NCBI RefSeq assembly: GCF_030295405.1
Contig: NZ_AP027080.1
Coordinates: 1,736,001-1,800,000 of the forward strand
From: Mesoterricola silvestris
GTDB taxonomy: Bacteria > Acidobacteriota > Holophagae > Holophagales > Holophagaceae
Direction of reading: 5' to 3'
Length of the DNA stretch: 64,000 nt
Positions 15,955 through 24,965 of the stretch are shown here, piece after piece; the first letter of the stretch is position 1; the number at the start of each line of letters is the position of its first letter. The notes under the pieces are model-generated. The model worked only from the letters and a program-made list of their open reading frames with translations, was not told the DNA's origin and did not search any database. A program made the position numbers and the translations under genes.

Positions 15955-18045
15955 TCAGTCCGGGATGGGCGTGAGCTGGATCCCCTGGTAGTAGTGCTTC
16001 AGGATGCCGTCGAAGGTGGCCCCTTCCAGCGCCATGCCGTAGGCGCCGGTCTGGTCCATGCCCACGCCGTGGCCCCAGCCCCTGCCGTAGACGATCCACC
16101 GGCGGGAGGGCGCCTCCCCCACGGTGGCCATGCGGAAGACGTTGTCCTTGAGGCCCAGGAGGTTGCGGATGTGCATGCCCCGGAAGCGGTGGGGCCGGTT
16201 CTGGCCGTCCCGCACCACCATGTCCGTGACCCGGCCCTGGGGGTTGTGGGTGAGTTCGAAGCCCTTCACCGCCTTGATGCCGGCGCGGGTGCGGAGCCGG
16301 TCCAGGAGATCGGCCTCCTTGATCTCCACCTTCCAGTGGGCGGTGGGATTGTAGCGGTCCAGGGCCGTCCCGTCCGGGTCCAGGCGCCTCACCAGGAGGG
16401 GCGACCCGCCCGGGGCGGGGATCCACCGCACCCGGTCCCCCACCTGCACCGCGCTCTGGGCCACCAGGCGCAGGCTTCCGCCGGGGGCCTCCTCCGCCAC
16501 CAGGATGGAGGGGGCCAGGGGCAGGGGCCCCGGGCCGCCGTTCTTCACCCGCACCTGGCCGTCCCGCAGGAGCGTGCCCTCCAGGAATTCCGCGGGCTCA
16601 AGCTCCTGCCAGAGGCGCCCGAGCACCTGGAAGGCCTGGCCCAGGGTGGGGGCCGTGCGCCACAGGGCCGGCGGGGCGATGCCGCGGCGCGCCAGGAAGG
16701 AGGCCAGGGGCTGGTCCGCGGGGGCGGGGACCGCGTCCCCCAGGAAGTACCGGGCATCGTCCGGGCGCTCCAGGCCCTCCACCACCTCCCCGAAGCCCAG
16801 GGACCGGGCCATCCACAGCAGGAGGCCGGGTTCCGGAGCCACGGGAACCCGGCCCAGCCGGGAGGCCAGGGCCGCCACGGTGGCACGCAGGTCGTCCTGG
16901 CGCGCGGGTCGGGCCATGCGCCCGGAATCCAGGTCCGCCGCGGGCACCAGCCCCGCCGCGCACAGGCGCAGCAGTTCCGGCGTGAGCCAGGGGGTGTCCC
17001 CGGCCACCGCCAGGGCCCCCTTGAAGGTGATCACCTGGGGCGAGGCGGCGTAGTTGGAGACGCCCTTGAGGTAGGGCCCGCCGTCCCCGAAGACGAAGGT
17101 GTTGTCGATGGTGCCCCCGCCCGAGTCGGCCATGAAGAGGGCCTGGATGGGCCTGCCCCCGTAGGTGGCGATGAGGCCCGCGGTCTCCGCCACGGCCCGG
17201 TCCGTGAGGGACTGCTCCCCGTCCCGGCCCCCGTAGACCTGGTCGGCCACGGTGTCCAGGAGGTCGAAGCCCTCCTTGGCGCGCTTGCCCAGGTTCACGT
17301 AGGCGTAGGTGCGCGCCGCCACCGCCTGGGCCTTGAGGGCCTCCAGGGCCGGGTACTCCCAGGCCCCCATCTCCCGGGGCACCACGCCCCGCAGGTAGGT
17401 CTCCAGGTCCAGCGTGTTGACCACGGAGAGCCGGCCCTGGGCGTTGGGGAAGATGCGCATGGCGCCGCGGTAGCGGCCCTTGCCCACGATGGTGGTGAGT
17501 TCCCGGGCGGGCTGGAGGAGCACCCCGGAATTGGGGAGGGGCAGCCGCTCGTACCGCTCCGTGACCGCGTAGAGGGCCCTGGCCTTCCGGGGCTTGCCCT
17601 TGCGCTTTTCCGTGGAGACCCAGAGCTCGTCGTAGCCGTGGGCGGCCAGCTTCTCCAGGATGGGCTCGGCCTCCTTCGCGCTTTCGAAGCGCCCCGTGAG
17701 CACCCGCCAGGTGCCGCCGTCGGGGACCTCCACCTTCTCGGGCACCTCGCCGAGGGCGGCCAGCTTCTTCAGGGTGGCCGTGGCGTCGGCGAGGTTCATG
17801 GCCGTGCCCACCTGCACCCGGTATTCGTCCGTGGGATCCGCCTCGCCCCGGCTGTCCCACCAGATGCGCAACTTCTCGCCCTCGGCCACCTTGAGCAGGC
17901 GCTTGCCTTCCAGGCTGCGCAGCTCCCCGCCCCCCTCCAGGCTCACGATCCATTCCAGCCCCTGGGTGTCCAGCCCCACGCGGATCTGGGGAACCGCCGC
18001 CAGCGCGGGCAGGGCGAAACAGAGCAGGGCGGGGAGGGATCGCAT
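15955..18045 (-). CDS. SpoIID/LytB-family exported protein with SPOR-like domain
   Basis: A 696-aa protein with a signal peptide (about 1-16). A SPOR-like region (about 73-150) may bind denuded glycan strands. A SpoIID segment begins around 175, with the LETYLRGVVPREM and AVAARTYAY motifs, and resumes near 570, ending in the GRGWGHGVGMDQTGAYGMA signature. SpoIID proteins are lytic transglycosylases or activators acting on denuded peptidoglycan, and outside spore formers they occur as LytB-like amidase enhancers. About 240 residues inserted between the two SpoIID parts, starting after YLKGVSNYA, are not recognised. This is much longer than the usual 330-400 aa. Confidence 0.85.
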   Translation of the reverse strand: MRSLPALLCFALPALAAVPQIRVGLDTQGLEWIVSLEGGGELRSLEGKRLLKVAEGEKLRIWWDSRGEADPTDEYRVQVGTAMNLADATATLKKLAALGEVPEKVEVPDGGTWRVLTGRFESAKEAEPILEKLAAHGYDELWVSTEKRKGKPRKARALYAVTERYERLPLPNSGVLLQPARELTTIVGKGRYRGAMRIFPNAQGRLSVVNTLDLETYLRGVVPREMGAWEYPALEALKAQAVAARTYAYVNLGKRAKEGFDLLDTVADQVYGGRDGEQSLTDRAVAETAGLIATYGGRPIQALFMADSGGGTIDNTFVFGDGGPYLKGVSNYAASPQVITFKGALAVAGDTPWLTPELLRLCAAGLVPAADLDSGRMARPARQDDLRATVAALASRLGRVPVAPEPGLLLWMARSLGFGEVVEGLERPDDARYFLGDAVPAPADQPLASFLARRGIAPPALWRTAPTLGQAFQVLGRLWQELEPAEFLEGTLLRDGQVRVKNGGPGPLPLAPSILVAEEAPGGSLRLVAQSAVQVGDRVRWIPAPGGSPLLVRRLDPDGTALDRYNPTAHWKVEIKEADLLDRLRTRAGIKAVKGFELTHNPQGRVTDMVVRDGQNRPHRFRGMHIRNLLGLKDNVFRMATVGEAPSRRWIVYGRGWGHGVGMDQTGAYGMALEGATFDGILKHYYQGIQLTPIPD

Positions 18046-18159
18046 GGCTCCAGCTTACCGCAGGCGCAATGAATGATGTGTTCATTGATGAATCAGGAAA
18101 GGACCTGGGTTCATTGGTTGAGACTATTACAAAACCGGCACGAATCCGCCGGGGAGGTG

Positions 18160-18187
18160 TTGACAGGCATTAGTAATTAATTATTAT
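18160..18187 (+). promoter_or_regulatory. Strong sigma70 promoter of the 80-aa gene
   Basis: A perfect TTGACA (18160-18165), a 16-base spacer and TATTAT (18182-18187). The surrounding AT-rich tract contrasts with the GC-rich genome. The predicted start near 18194 leaves a 66-base leader before the GGAGG site of the small gene. Confidence 0.65.
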
Positions 18188-18259
18188 TGAAGACGAGTTC
18201 CCCTGGACGCACCCCCCTTGCCCCCCACCCGCCTGCCGCTTCCTTTCCGGAGGTCCGCC

Positions 18260-18502
18260 ATGCTCCTGTCCGGTTCTGCCCGAATGATCGGGTCCGCGCG
18301 CATCCCGTGGTTCCATTTCCGGGACCCCGGGCGCTGGCGGCTGGGGCGCGAACGCCACCGGCTCCGGCTCCTGTGGACCGTGGATTTCCAGCGAACCTTC
18401 CCCGCCCTCTGGCGCCACGGCACCGCCCTGGAGGAGGCCCGCGCCCAGGCCCGGAGCGCCGCCAAAGCCGCCGCCCGGCGCCCCAGGCGGTTTCAGAATT
18501 AG
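18260..18502 (+). CDS. Small basic protein of unknown function (80 aa)
   Basis: The ORF runs from MLLSGSARMIG to a stop made by the TAG at 18500-18502. It is arginine-rich (about 18 Arg of 80), contains WRLGRERHRLRLLWTVDF and ends in an Ala/Arg helix. No family is recognised. Translation is supported by GGAGG 6 bases upstream and by the promoter at 18160. The stop codon coincides with the left boundary of a TA-flanked element, but removing the element would leave TAG at the same place, so the protein is probably not truncated. It could bind nucleic acid because of its charge; that is only a guess. Confidence 0.55.
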   Translation: MLLSGSARMIGSARIPWFHFRDPGRWRLGRERHRLRLLWTVDFQRTFPALWRHGTALEEARAQARSAAKAAARRPRRFQN

Positions 18503-18808
18503 GGTGTGTCGGGAAACCCGAGCTGCGTTGAAACCGTGATGAAGGGGGCTGTCTCAGGTTGAGCAGATCCCCGTTCATCCCATCCATCGGCGTTCATCCC
18601 GGTTTCCGCAGGGCTGGCGCAGAGGTGGGTCGTAGCGCAGGTAACTCGACGTCCTTGACCCAAAAGTGGCGACAACACCCAGCGAAGCTCAAACGGGGAT
18701 AAACAGGATCCAGGGGAAAAGGCAGGATAAAGAACGTCAGGTCAAAGCTGGAGCCAGATCACCGAGAACAACCTAGCGATTCAGGACCTAGGGTTAGCCG
18801 ACACACTT
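18502..18808. mobile_element. TA-flanked MITE-like element 1
   Basis: GGGTGTGTCGG at 18502-18512 and its imperfect inverse at 18798-18808 (9 of 11 bases) bound a 307-base non-coding segment. TA stands directly outside both ends (18500-18501, 18809-18810), as for Tc1/mariner or IS630-type insertions. A degenerate member of the hairpin-repeat family lies inside. The element shares end-sequence style and target pattern with the one at 52694-53069. No transposase is present. Confidence 0.45.
18570..18720. repeat. Long-hairpin intergenic repeat, degenerate copy 2
   Basis: The left half keeps the GTTCATCCC and CCGCAGGGCTGG blocks and the loop motif GGTGGGTCG seen in copies 1, 3 and 4. The right half pairs only weakly (GGGGATAAACAGGATCC). 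It lies within the TA-flanked segment and appears to be decaying. Confidence 0.5.
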
Positions 18809-18826
18809 TAGTACCAAATCGGCATC

Positions 18827-20437
18827 CTACAATTTCTCCCAGTGGCTCGCTTCGTAAGTGTGCTTGAGGGTGTAGTCGGTGTGGATTTGGGCGAGTTGGA
18901 GGTCGCCCGAGGTGTCCTCGTTCACGGCGTGCCAACGGCAGTAGGGGTCCAGGGCGCCGGGGCCGGCCTCGCGGGTGCCGTTGCCGCTCCATCCGATGCC
19001 GCCGTAGGGGACGTGGACCTCGGTGCCGCTGGTGGAGTTGTTGATGGAGGACAGGCCCGCGCGGATCTCCCGGGTGAAGCGCTCCGCCAGGGCGCGGTCG
19101 GCGGTGTAGATGGCGCTGCTCAATCCGTAGGGCGTGCCGTTGGCCCAGGCCATGGCCTCGTCGAAGTCCTCCACGCGGCAGAGGTTCACGGTGGGGCCGA
19201 GGATCTCCGTCTGGAAGAGCTTCATCCCGGGGGTCACGCCCTCCCACACGCAGGGCTGCATGAAGTGGCCCTTGGCGAGGGGGCCGTGCACCTTGGCGGT
19301 GCGGTTCTCCTCCGTCCATTTCGCCCCGCCGCAGAGCAGGGTCGCGCCCTCCTCCAGGCCGCCGTTCCAGTGCTCCTCGAAGGCCTTGGCGAACCGCGCG
19401 TTGATCATGGGACCGAAGAACACGTCGGGGTTGCTGATGGGATTGCCCAATTCCAGGTCCGCCACCGCCGCCAGGAAGGCCTCCTTGAACTTCGGGTAGA
19501 TGTCCTTGTGGACGATGAGGTTGCCGATGGAGGTGCGGCGCTGCCCGGCGGTGCCGAAGGCGCCCCAAAGGGCCCCGCGCACGGCGTTGTCCAGGTCGCA
19601 GTCGGGGAGGATGACCATGGGGTTCTTGCCGCTGAGCTCGAGGCTGGGAATCGAGAGGTTCCGGCCCGAGGCCTCGGCGATGAGCCGGCCCACGGCGGTG
19701 CCGCCGGAGAAGCAGAACTTCTGGTAGAAGCCCTTGTCCAGGCCCGCCACCACGTGCTTGCCGCACCCCGTGCGGCCCTTGCCGTTGAGGATGTTCACCA
19801 CCCCCGGGGGCAGGCCGGAATCCATCATGCAGCGCGCGAAGAGGTACGCGATGGTGGGCGCGTCCTCCGAAGCCTTCCACACCACCGTGTTCCCGCACAG
19901 GATGGCGGGGATGATCCGGGCGGCGGGGGTGGAAAGGGGGAAGATCCCGCCGGCCATCACGGCCACCACCCCCAGGGGGCGCCGGTGGACGGTGATGTGG
20001 CGCTGCGGCAGCTCCGAGGGGATGACCTGGCCCAGCTGGCGCCGGCCCTCGCCCTGGAGGTAGTGGCAGAGGTCGATGGTCTCCTGCACCTCGCCCCGGG
20101 CCTCCCGCAGGGGCTTGCCCACCTCCCGGGTGATGATGGCGGCGAGCTTCTCCTTGTGGCGGGCCAGGGCCTCGCCGATGCGCCCCACCAGGGCGCCCCG
20201 CAGGGGCGCCGGCATGGCGCTCCAGGCGGGGAAGGCCGCGGCGGCGGCCTTGGCGGCCTTCTCCACGTCCCGCTCCCCGCACTCGGGGAAGATGCCCACC
20301 GTGTCCCGGGTGTCGATGGGGGACCGGGAATCGAAGGAGGGCAGGTCGCCCTCCACTTCGCGGCCGCCGATCCAGTTGAACCCGATGACCGTCCTTCCAT
20401 GGCTCGCCACTGAGGGGGGATTGTCCTTCAGATACAT
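18827..20437 (-). CDS. Aldehyde dehydrogenase superfamily protein lacking the catalytic cysteine
   Basis: A 536-aa protein with the ALDH fold: the conserved Glu267 in SLELSGKNPM, the PxGGxxxSGNGTREAGP C-terminal motif and the NAD-domain WKASEDAP. The position of the nucleophilic cysteine (A-G-Q-R-C-T-S in ALDH7-like enzymes) reads AGQRRTS, with Arg301 in its place. The usual P-[WF]-N-F-P oxyanion motif reads GGIFP, so its Asn is also missing. It may be a pseudoenzyme, a binding protein, or an enzyme with another chemistry. The ATG at 20437 has CGGAG upstream. It is divergent from an FAD oxidoreductase with 117 bases between the starts, so they may share control. Confidence 0.85.
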   Translation of the reverse strand: MYLKDNPPSVASHGRTVIGFNWIGGREVEGDLPSFDSRSPIDTRDTVGIFPECGERDVEKAAKAAAAAFPAWSAMPAPLRGALVGRIGEALARHKEKLAAIITREVGKPLREARGEVQETIDLCHYLQGEGRRQLGQVIPSELPQRHITVHRRPLGVVAVMAGGIFPLSTPAARIIPAILCGNTVVWKASEDAPTIAYLFARCMMDSGLPPGVVNILNGKGRTGCGKHVVAGLDKGFYQKFCFSGGTAVGRLIAEASGRNLSIPSLELSGKNPMVILPDCDLDNAVRGALWGAFGTAGQRRTSIGNLIVHKDIYPKFKEAFLAAVADLELGNPISNPDVFFGPMINARFAKAFEEHWNGGLEEGATLLCGGAKWTEENRTAKVHGPLAKGHFMQPCVWEGVTPGMKLFQTEILGPTVNLCRVEDFDEAMAWANGTPYGLSSAIYTADRALAERFTREIRAGLSSINNSTSGTEVHVPYGGIGWSGNGTREAGPGALDPYCRWHAVNEDTSGDLQLAQIHTDYTLKHTYEASHWEKL

Positions 20438-20554
20438 GTCGGGCTCCGGGGTACGTTGAACGCTCCAGCATATCCGGGTGGGGGGCCCCGTGGGACCCGC
20501 AACCTTGGACGAAGGGACGGCAGTCCGGGCATACTCTCCCCTCCGGAGGGCAAG

Positions 20555-21793
20555 GTGCGCAGATTCGATGTGGTGGTGGTGGGGGCCGGGATCGGCGGGG
20601 GCTCGTTCGTGTACAACCTCCTGAAGCAGGGCTTCACGGGCTCCATCCTGGTGGTGGACCGGGGGGACGCAGTCTCCACGGGGGCTTCCGCCTATTCCGC
20701 GGGGGGCTTCCGGAACCTGTGGACCACCCCCATCAACCAGCAGCTCTGCACCCGGGGCATCGGGATCCTCAAGGCCTTCCAGGACGACATGGGCGTGGGC
20801 ATCGGATTCCGGCAGACGGGGTACCTCTTCACCTACTACCCGGACGCCTGGAGCCGCGTGCCCGACGCCGCCCGGATCTGGAAGGCCAACGGCGTGGATT
20901 TCGAGCTCCTCGACCCGGCCCAGGTGGAGGCCCGGATCCCCGGCCTGCGCTGCGCCGTGGACGCCGTGGACCCCGACGTGCGCGACTTCCTGGGCATGGA
21001 GCCCATCGCCGGGGGCGTGTTCGGCCGGGACTGCGGGAGCTTCGACCCCAGCCAGGCCGCGGCGGGCTACTTCGAGCGGGCCCTCCAGGACCACCCCGGC
21101 AGGGCCCGCCTGGAACTGCGCACCGAGGCCGAGGCCCTCGTCTTCGATCCCGCCGGCAGGGTCACGGGGCTGCGCGTGGCGGGTCCCGGGGGCCGGGAAG
21201 TGATCGAGGCGGGCCTGGTGGCCCTGTGCTCCGGCCCCTGGACCAACCCGCTCCTGAAACGCTCCGGGTGTCCTGATGAGGACCTCATGCCCATCCTGGC
21301 CCAGAAGCGCATGATGTTCCTCACGGATTTCCCGGACCAGGACCCGCGCTGGCAGGACATCCCCCTCACCATCATCGACCAGGGCATCTACTTCAAGCAC
21401 GAGAGCGGGAACCTCCTCATCGGCAAGGCCAAGGCCGACACCCCCGACAGCCTGGACACCACCTTCGAGCCGGACTACTACGTGGAGGAGATCAACCTGG
21501 TCATGCAGGAGCGCATGCCCCCCACCGCCACCTGCAGGCTCAAGGGCGGCTGGGCCGGGCTCTACGACACCACCGGCCCCGACCACAACGCCATCCTGGG
21601 ATGGCACGCCAACCACCCCGGCCTGCTCCTGCAGGTGGGCTACAGCGGCCACGGCGCCATGGAGAGCCCCGCGGTGGGCATCGGCCTGGCCGAGCTGGTC
21701 ATGACCGGGGGCTACCGCAGCATCGATCTCACGCCGCTGCGGTGGAGCCGGTTCCGGGAAGGGGATCTGGTGAAGGAGACGATCGTCATCTGA
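20555..21793 (+). CDS. FAD-dependent amino-acid/sarcosine-type oxidoreductase (DAO family)
   Basis: A 412-aa flavoprotein. The Rossmann motif VVVVGAGIGGGSFVYNLL is at the N-terminus, with E/D at the end of strand 2 (VVDRGD), and the C-terminus has the GLYDTTGPDHNAILGWH and VGYSGHGAMESPAVG segments typical of D-amino-acid-oxidase/glycine-oxidase-like enzymes. The substrate is unknown. The start chosen is GTG at 20555 because GGAGGG lies 4 bases before it and the Rossmann strand follows at once; the ATG at 20456 adds a low-complexity leader. Only 4 bases separate it from the M50 protease gene downstream. Confidence 0.85.
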   Translation: MRRFDVVVVGAGIGGGSFVYNLLKQGFTGSILVVDRGDAVSTGASAYSAGGFRNLWTTPINQQLCTRGIGILKAFQDDMGVGIGFRQTGYLFTYYPDAWSRVPDAARIWKANGVDFELLDPAQVEARIPGLRCAVDAVDPDVRDFLGMEPIAGGVFGRDCGSFDPSQAAAGYFERALQDHPGRARLELRTEAEALVFDPAGRVTGLRVAGPGGREVIEAGLVALCSGPWTNPLLKRSGCPDEDLMPILAQKRMMFLTDFPDQDPRWQDIPLTIIDQGIYFKHESGNLLIGKAKADTPDSLDTTFEPDYYVEEINLVMQERMPPTATCRLKGGWAGLYDTTGPDHNAILGWHANHPGLLLQVGYSGHGAMESPAVGIGLAELVMTGGYRSIDLTPLRWSRFREGDLVKETIVI

Positions 21794-21797
21794 CGGT

Positions 21798-22583
21798 ATG
21801 ATGAGGGTCCCGGGGGGCCCCTTGTTCGACAACATCCATATCGCCACGATCCTCGTCACGTACGTGGCCGTGCTGTTCGCCCTGAGCGTCCACGAGGCGG
21901 CCCACGCCGCCGCGGCCTACTACCTGGAGGACGACACCGCGGCCCGCCTGGGGCGCATGACCCTGAACCCCCTGGCCCACATCGACCCCCTGGGCACCCT
22001 CATCCTGCCCCTGCTGGGCATGATCTCCGGCATCCGGGTGCTGGGCTGGGCCAAGCCCGTGCCCGTGAACCCCGGGCGCCTCACCCGCAAGTACCCCATG
22101 CGGGTGGGCTACGCCATGGTCGCCGCCGCCGGCCCCGCCTCCAACCTCCTCCAGTCCCTGGTGTTCCTGGTGATCCTGGCCATGCTGATCCGGGTGGTGG
22201 GACCTGGGAACCCCGGGCTGCGCCTGAACTGGTTCTTCGCGTCCATGCAGACCCCGGTGGAGCGCTTCATGGAAGTGCCCGGCATGGGGGCGGGGTCGGC
22301 CCTGGCCATCACGCTCCTGGGGCGGCTGGTGATGATCAACATCGGCCTGGCCATCTTCAACCTGCTGCCCTTCGGGCCCCTGGACGGCGCGGGCATCCTG
22401 CGCGGCTTCCTCCCCTACCACATGCTGCCCACCTTCGACCGCATCCAGCCCACCATCACCATCGTCCTCCTGGTGTGCTTCCTGGTGCTGCCGGTGGTGA
22501 TCACCACGATCCTGAGCCCCTTCTTCTTCGTGGCGGACGCCTTCTACATCACCCCCCTGGCCCGGCTCCTGCTGGGAGCCTGA
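21798..22583 (+). CDS. Site-2 protease family (M50) membrane metalloprotease
   Basis: A 261-aa polytopic protein with the zinc-binding HEAAH motif in the first helix (VHEAAHAAAAYYL) and a distal FNLLPFGPLDGAGIL segment supplying the aspartate ligand (usual form NPxPPLDG). This is the short M50 group that lacks PDZ and CBS domains. Such proteases cleave membrane-embedded substrates; the target is unknown. The annotated ATG at 21798 gives a few extra residues before LFDNIHIATIL; a later TTG could also serve. It is followed by trpS after 18 bases. Confidence 0.87.
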   Translation: MMRVPGGPLFDNIHIATILVTYVAVLFALSVHEAAHAAAAYYLEDDTAARLGRMTLNPLAHIDPLGTLILPLLGMISGIRVLGWAKPVPVNPGRLTRKYPMRVGYAMVAAAGPASNLLQSLVFLVILAMLIRVVGPGNPGLRLNWFFASMQTPVERFMEVPGMGAGSALAITLLGRLVMINIGLAIFNLLPFGPLDGAGILRGFLPYHMLPTFDRIQPTITIVLLVCFLVLPVVITTILSPFFFVADAFYITPLARLLLGA

Positions 22584-22601
22584 GGTCCTACCGGAGCCCC
22601 A

Positions 22602-23717
22602 ATGGAAGAGAAATTCATCACCAACGCCGAAGACGTGGAGGGCGAGTCCGCCACCTTCCTGGAGGCCTCCCGGCGCAGCCAGGCCATCTGGGACGACCTG
22701 CCGAAGCACCCCTCCAAGTACCGGGTCCTCACCGGGGAGCGCCCCACGGGCCCCCTGCACATCGGGCACCTCTTCGGGACCCTGGCCAACCGGGTGCGCA
22801 TCCAGGAGCTGGGCGCCACCACCTTCATCGTCATCGCCGACTACCAGGTGCTCACGGACCGGGACAGCGCGGAGAACGTGGGCGCCAACGTCACCGAGGT
22901 GATCCTGGACTACCTGGCCTCGGGCCTGGACCCCGAGAACGGCCGCACCTTCTTCTTCAGCCACAGCCACATCCCCGAGCTGAACCAGCTGCTGCTGCCC
23001 TTCATGAACCTGGTCACCACCGCGGAGCTGGACCGCAACCCCACCGTGAAGGAGGAGATCAAGGCCGCGGGCCTCAAGCAGGTCAACGCCCTCATGTACA
23101 CCTACCCCATCCACCAGGCCGCGGACATCCTCTTCTGCAAGGGGAACGTCGTGCCCGTGGGCCGGGACCAGCTGCCCCACCTGGAGCTCACCCGCAAGAT
23201 CGCGCGGCGCTTCAACGACCGCTTCGCCGCGGGCGCCCCGGTCTTCCCCATCCCCGACGCCCTCCTTTCCGATATCCCCCTCGTGCTGGGCACCGACGGC
23301 CAGAAGATGAGCAAGAGCCGCGGCAACACCATCATGCTCAAGATGACCGCGGAGGAGACCGCCAAGGTCATCAAGGGCGCCAAGACCGACCCTGACCGCA
23401 ACATCGCCTACGACCCCCAGAACCGCCCCGAGGTGGCCAACCTCCTGCGCCTGATCTCCATCTGCACGGGCGAGGCCCCCGAGGCCATCGCCGCGGCCAT
23501 CGGCGACGGCGGCGGCGGCAAGCTCAAGGCCGCCCTCACCGAGGCCCTCAACGCCCACCTGGCCCCCATGCGCGAGCGCCGCGCCCGTTACGCCCAGGAC
23601 CCCGGCTACGTGAAGGACGTCCTGCGCCGCGGCATCGCCCGGGCCCGGGAGGAAGGCGTCGCCACCCTGCAGCAGGTGCGCCGGGCCATGAACATGGACC
23701 ACGGCCTGGACGGCTGA
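22602..23717 (+). CDS. trpS: Tryptophan--tRNA ligase
   Basis: A 371-aa class I aminoacyl-tRNA synthetase. The HIGH motif appears as PLHIGH in TGERPTGPLHIGHLFG and the KMSKS loop as KMSKSRGN. Overall length is slightly longer than the 330-aa E. coli protein, because of about 35 extra residues before the Rossmann fold and an insertion in the catalytic domain. It is in a tight cluster with the M50 protease upstream and a SEC-C protein 3 bases downstream. Confidence 0.95.
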   Translation: MEEKFITNAEDVEGESATFLEASRRSQAIWDDLPKHPSKYRVLTGERPTGPLHIGHLFGTLANRVRIQELGATTFIVIADYQVLTDRDSAENVGANVTEVILDYLASGLDPENGRTFFFSHSHIPELNQLLLPFMNLVTTAELDRNPTVKEEIKAAGLKQVNALMYTYPIHQAADILFCKGNVVPVGRDQLPHLELTRKIARRFNDRFAAGAPVFPIPDALLSDIPLVLGTDGQKMSKSRGNTIMLKMTAEETAKVIKGAKTDPDRNIAYDPQNRPEVANLLRLISICTGEAPEAIAAAIGDGGGGKLKAALTEALNAHLAPMRERRARYAQDPGYVKDVLRRGIARAREEGVATLQQVRRAMNMDHGLDG

Positions 23718-23720
23718 GCC

Positions 23721-24641
<921 letters not shown>

Positions 24642-24669
24642 CCGGCCGCTTTTCCTCCATCATTTTCAC

Positions 24670-24697
24670 TTGCGTTCCGCATCATCCAGGGTAGACT
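24670..24697 (+). promoter_or_regulatory. Putative sigma70 promoter of tRNA-Lys
   Basis: TTGCGT (24670-24675), a 16-base spacer and TAGACT (24692-24697), 14 bases before the tRNA. The -35 box resembles that of tRNA-Ala. Confidence 0.5.
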
Positions 24698-24711
24698 ATA
24701 ACTTCCGAGTC

Positions 24712-24788
24712 GGTTCCTTAGCTCAGCTGGTTAGAGCATCTGACTCTTAATCAGAGGGTCCAGGGTTCGAGTCCCTGAGGAACCACCA
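24712..24788 (+). tRNA. tRNA-Lys (CTT anticodon)
   Basis: A 77-nt cloverleaf with encoded CCA. The acceptor stem GGTTCCT pairs with AGGAACC, and the anticodon stem TCTGA/TCAGA encloses CTCTTAA, giving anticodon CTT for AAG, the lysine codon used almost exclusively here. The T-loop TTCGAGT is canonical. Confidence 0.97.
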
Positions 24789-24799
24789 CTCGAAATGCA

Positions 24800-24828
24800 G
24801 CCCCGAAACCTTGCGGTTTCGGGGCTTT
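24800..24828 (+). terminator. Rho-independent terminator after tRNA-Lys
   Basis: An 11-bp perfect stem (24800-24810 with 24815-24825), a 4-base loop and three T. It isolates the tRNA from sbcD, whose start is 138 bases further on. Confidence 0.8.
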
Positions 24829-24965
24829 CCATTTGGGCACGAACGGGGCGCTCGGGAAGGTCGCACCGGCCGGGACCCGGAGGCCGCCCCCGACAGGAAC
24901 TGTCCCTCCGCGCCTGTCATCCTCTTAGGGGCGGGCCCCGCATCCGCCCCGCTCGGGAGTCCCCT

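Noticed and set aside
18827-20437. Assigning the ALDH as the P5C dehydrogenase partner of proline dehydrogenase
   Set aside because: The catalytic Cys is absent and the genes are 20 kb apart with separate regulators.
20456-20554. Start of the FAD oxidoreductase at 20456
   Set aside because: It adds a low-complexity leader before the Rossmann fold; the GTG at 20555 has GGAGGG in front.
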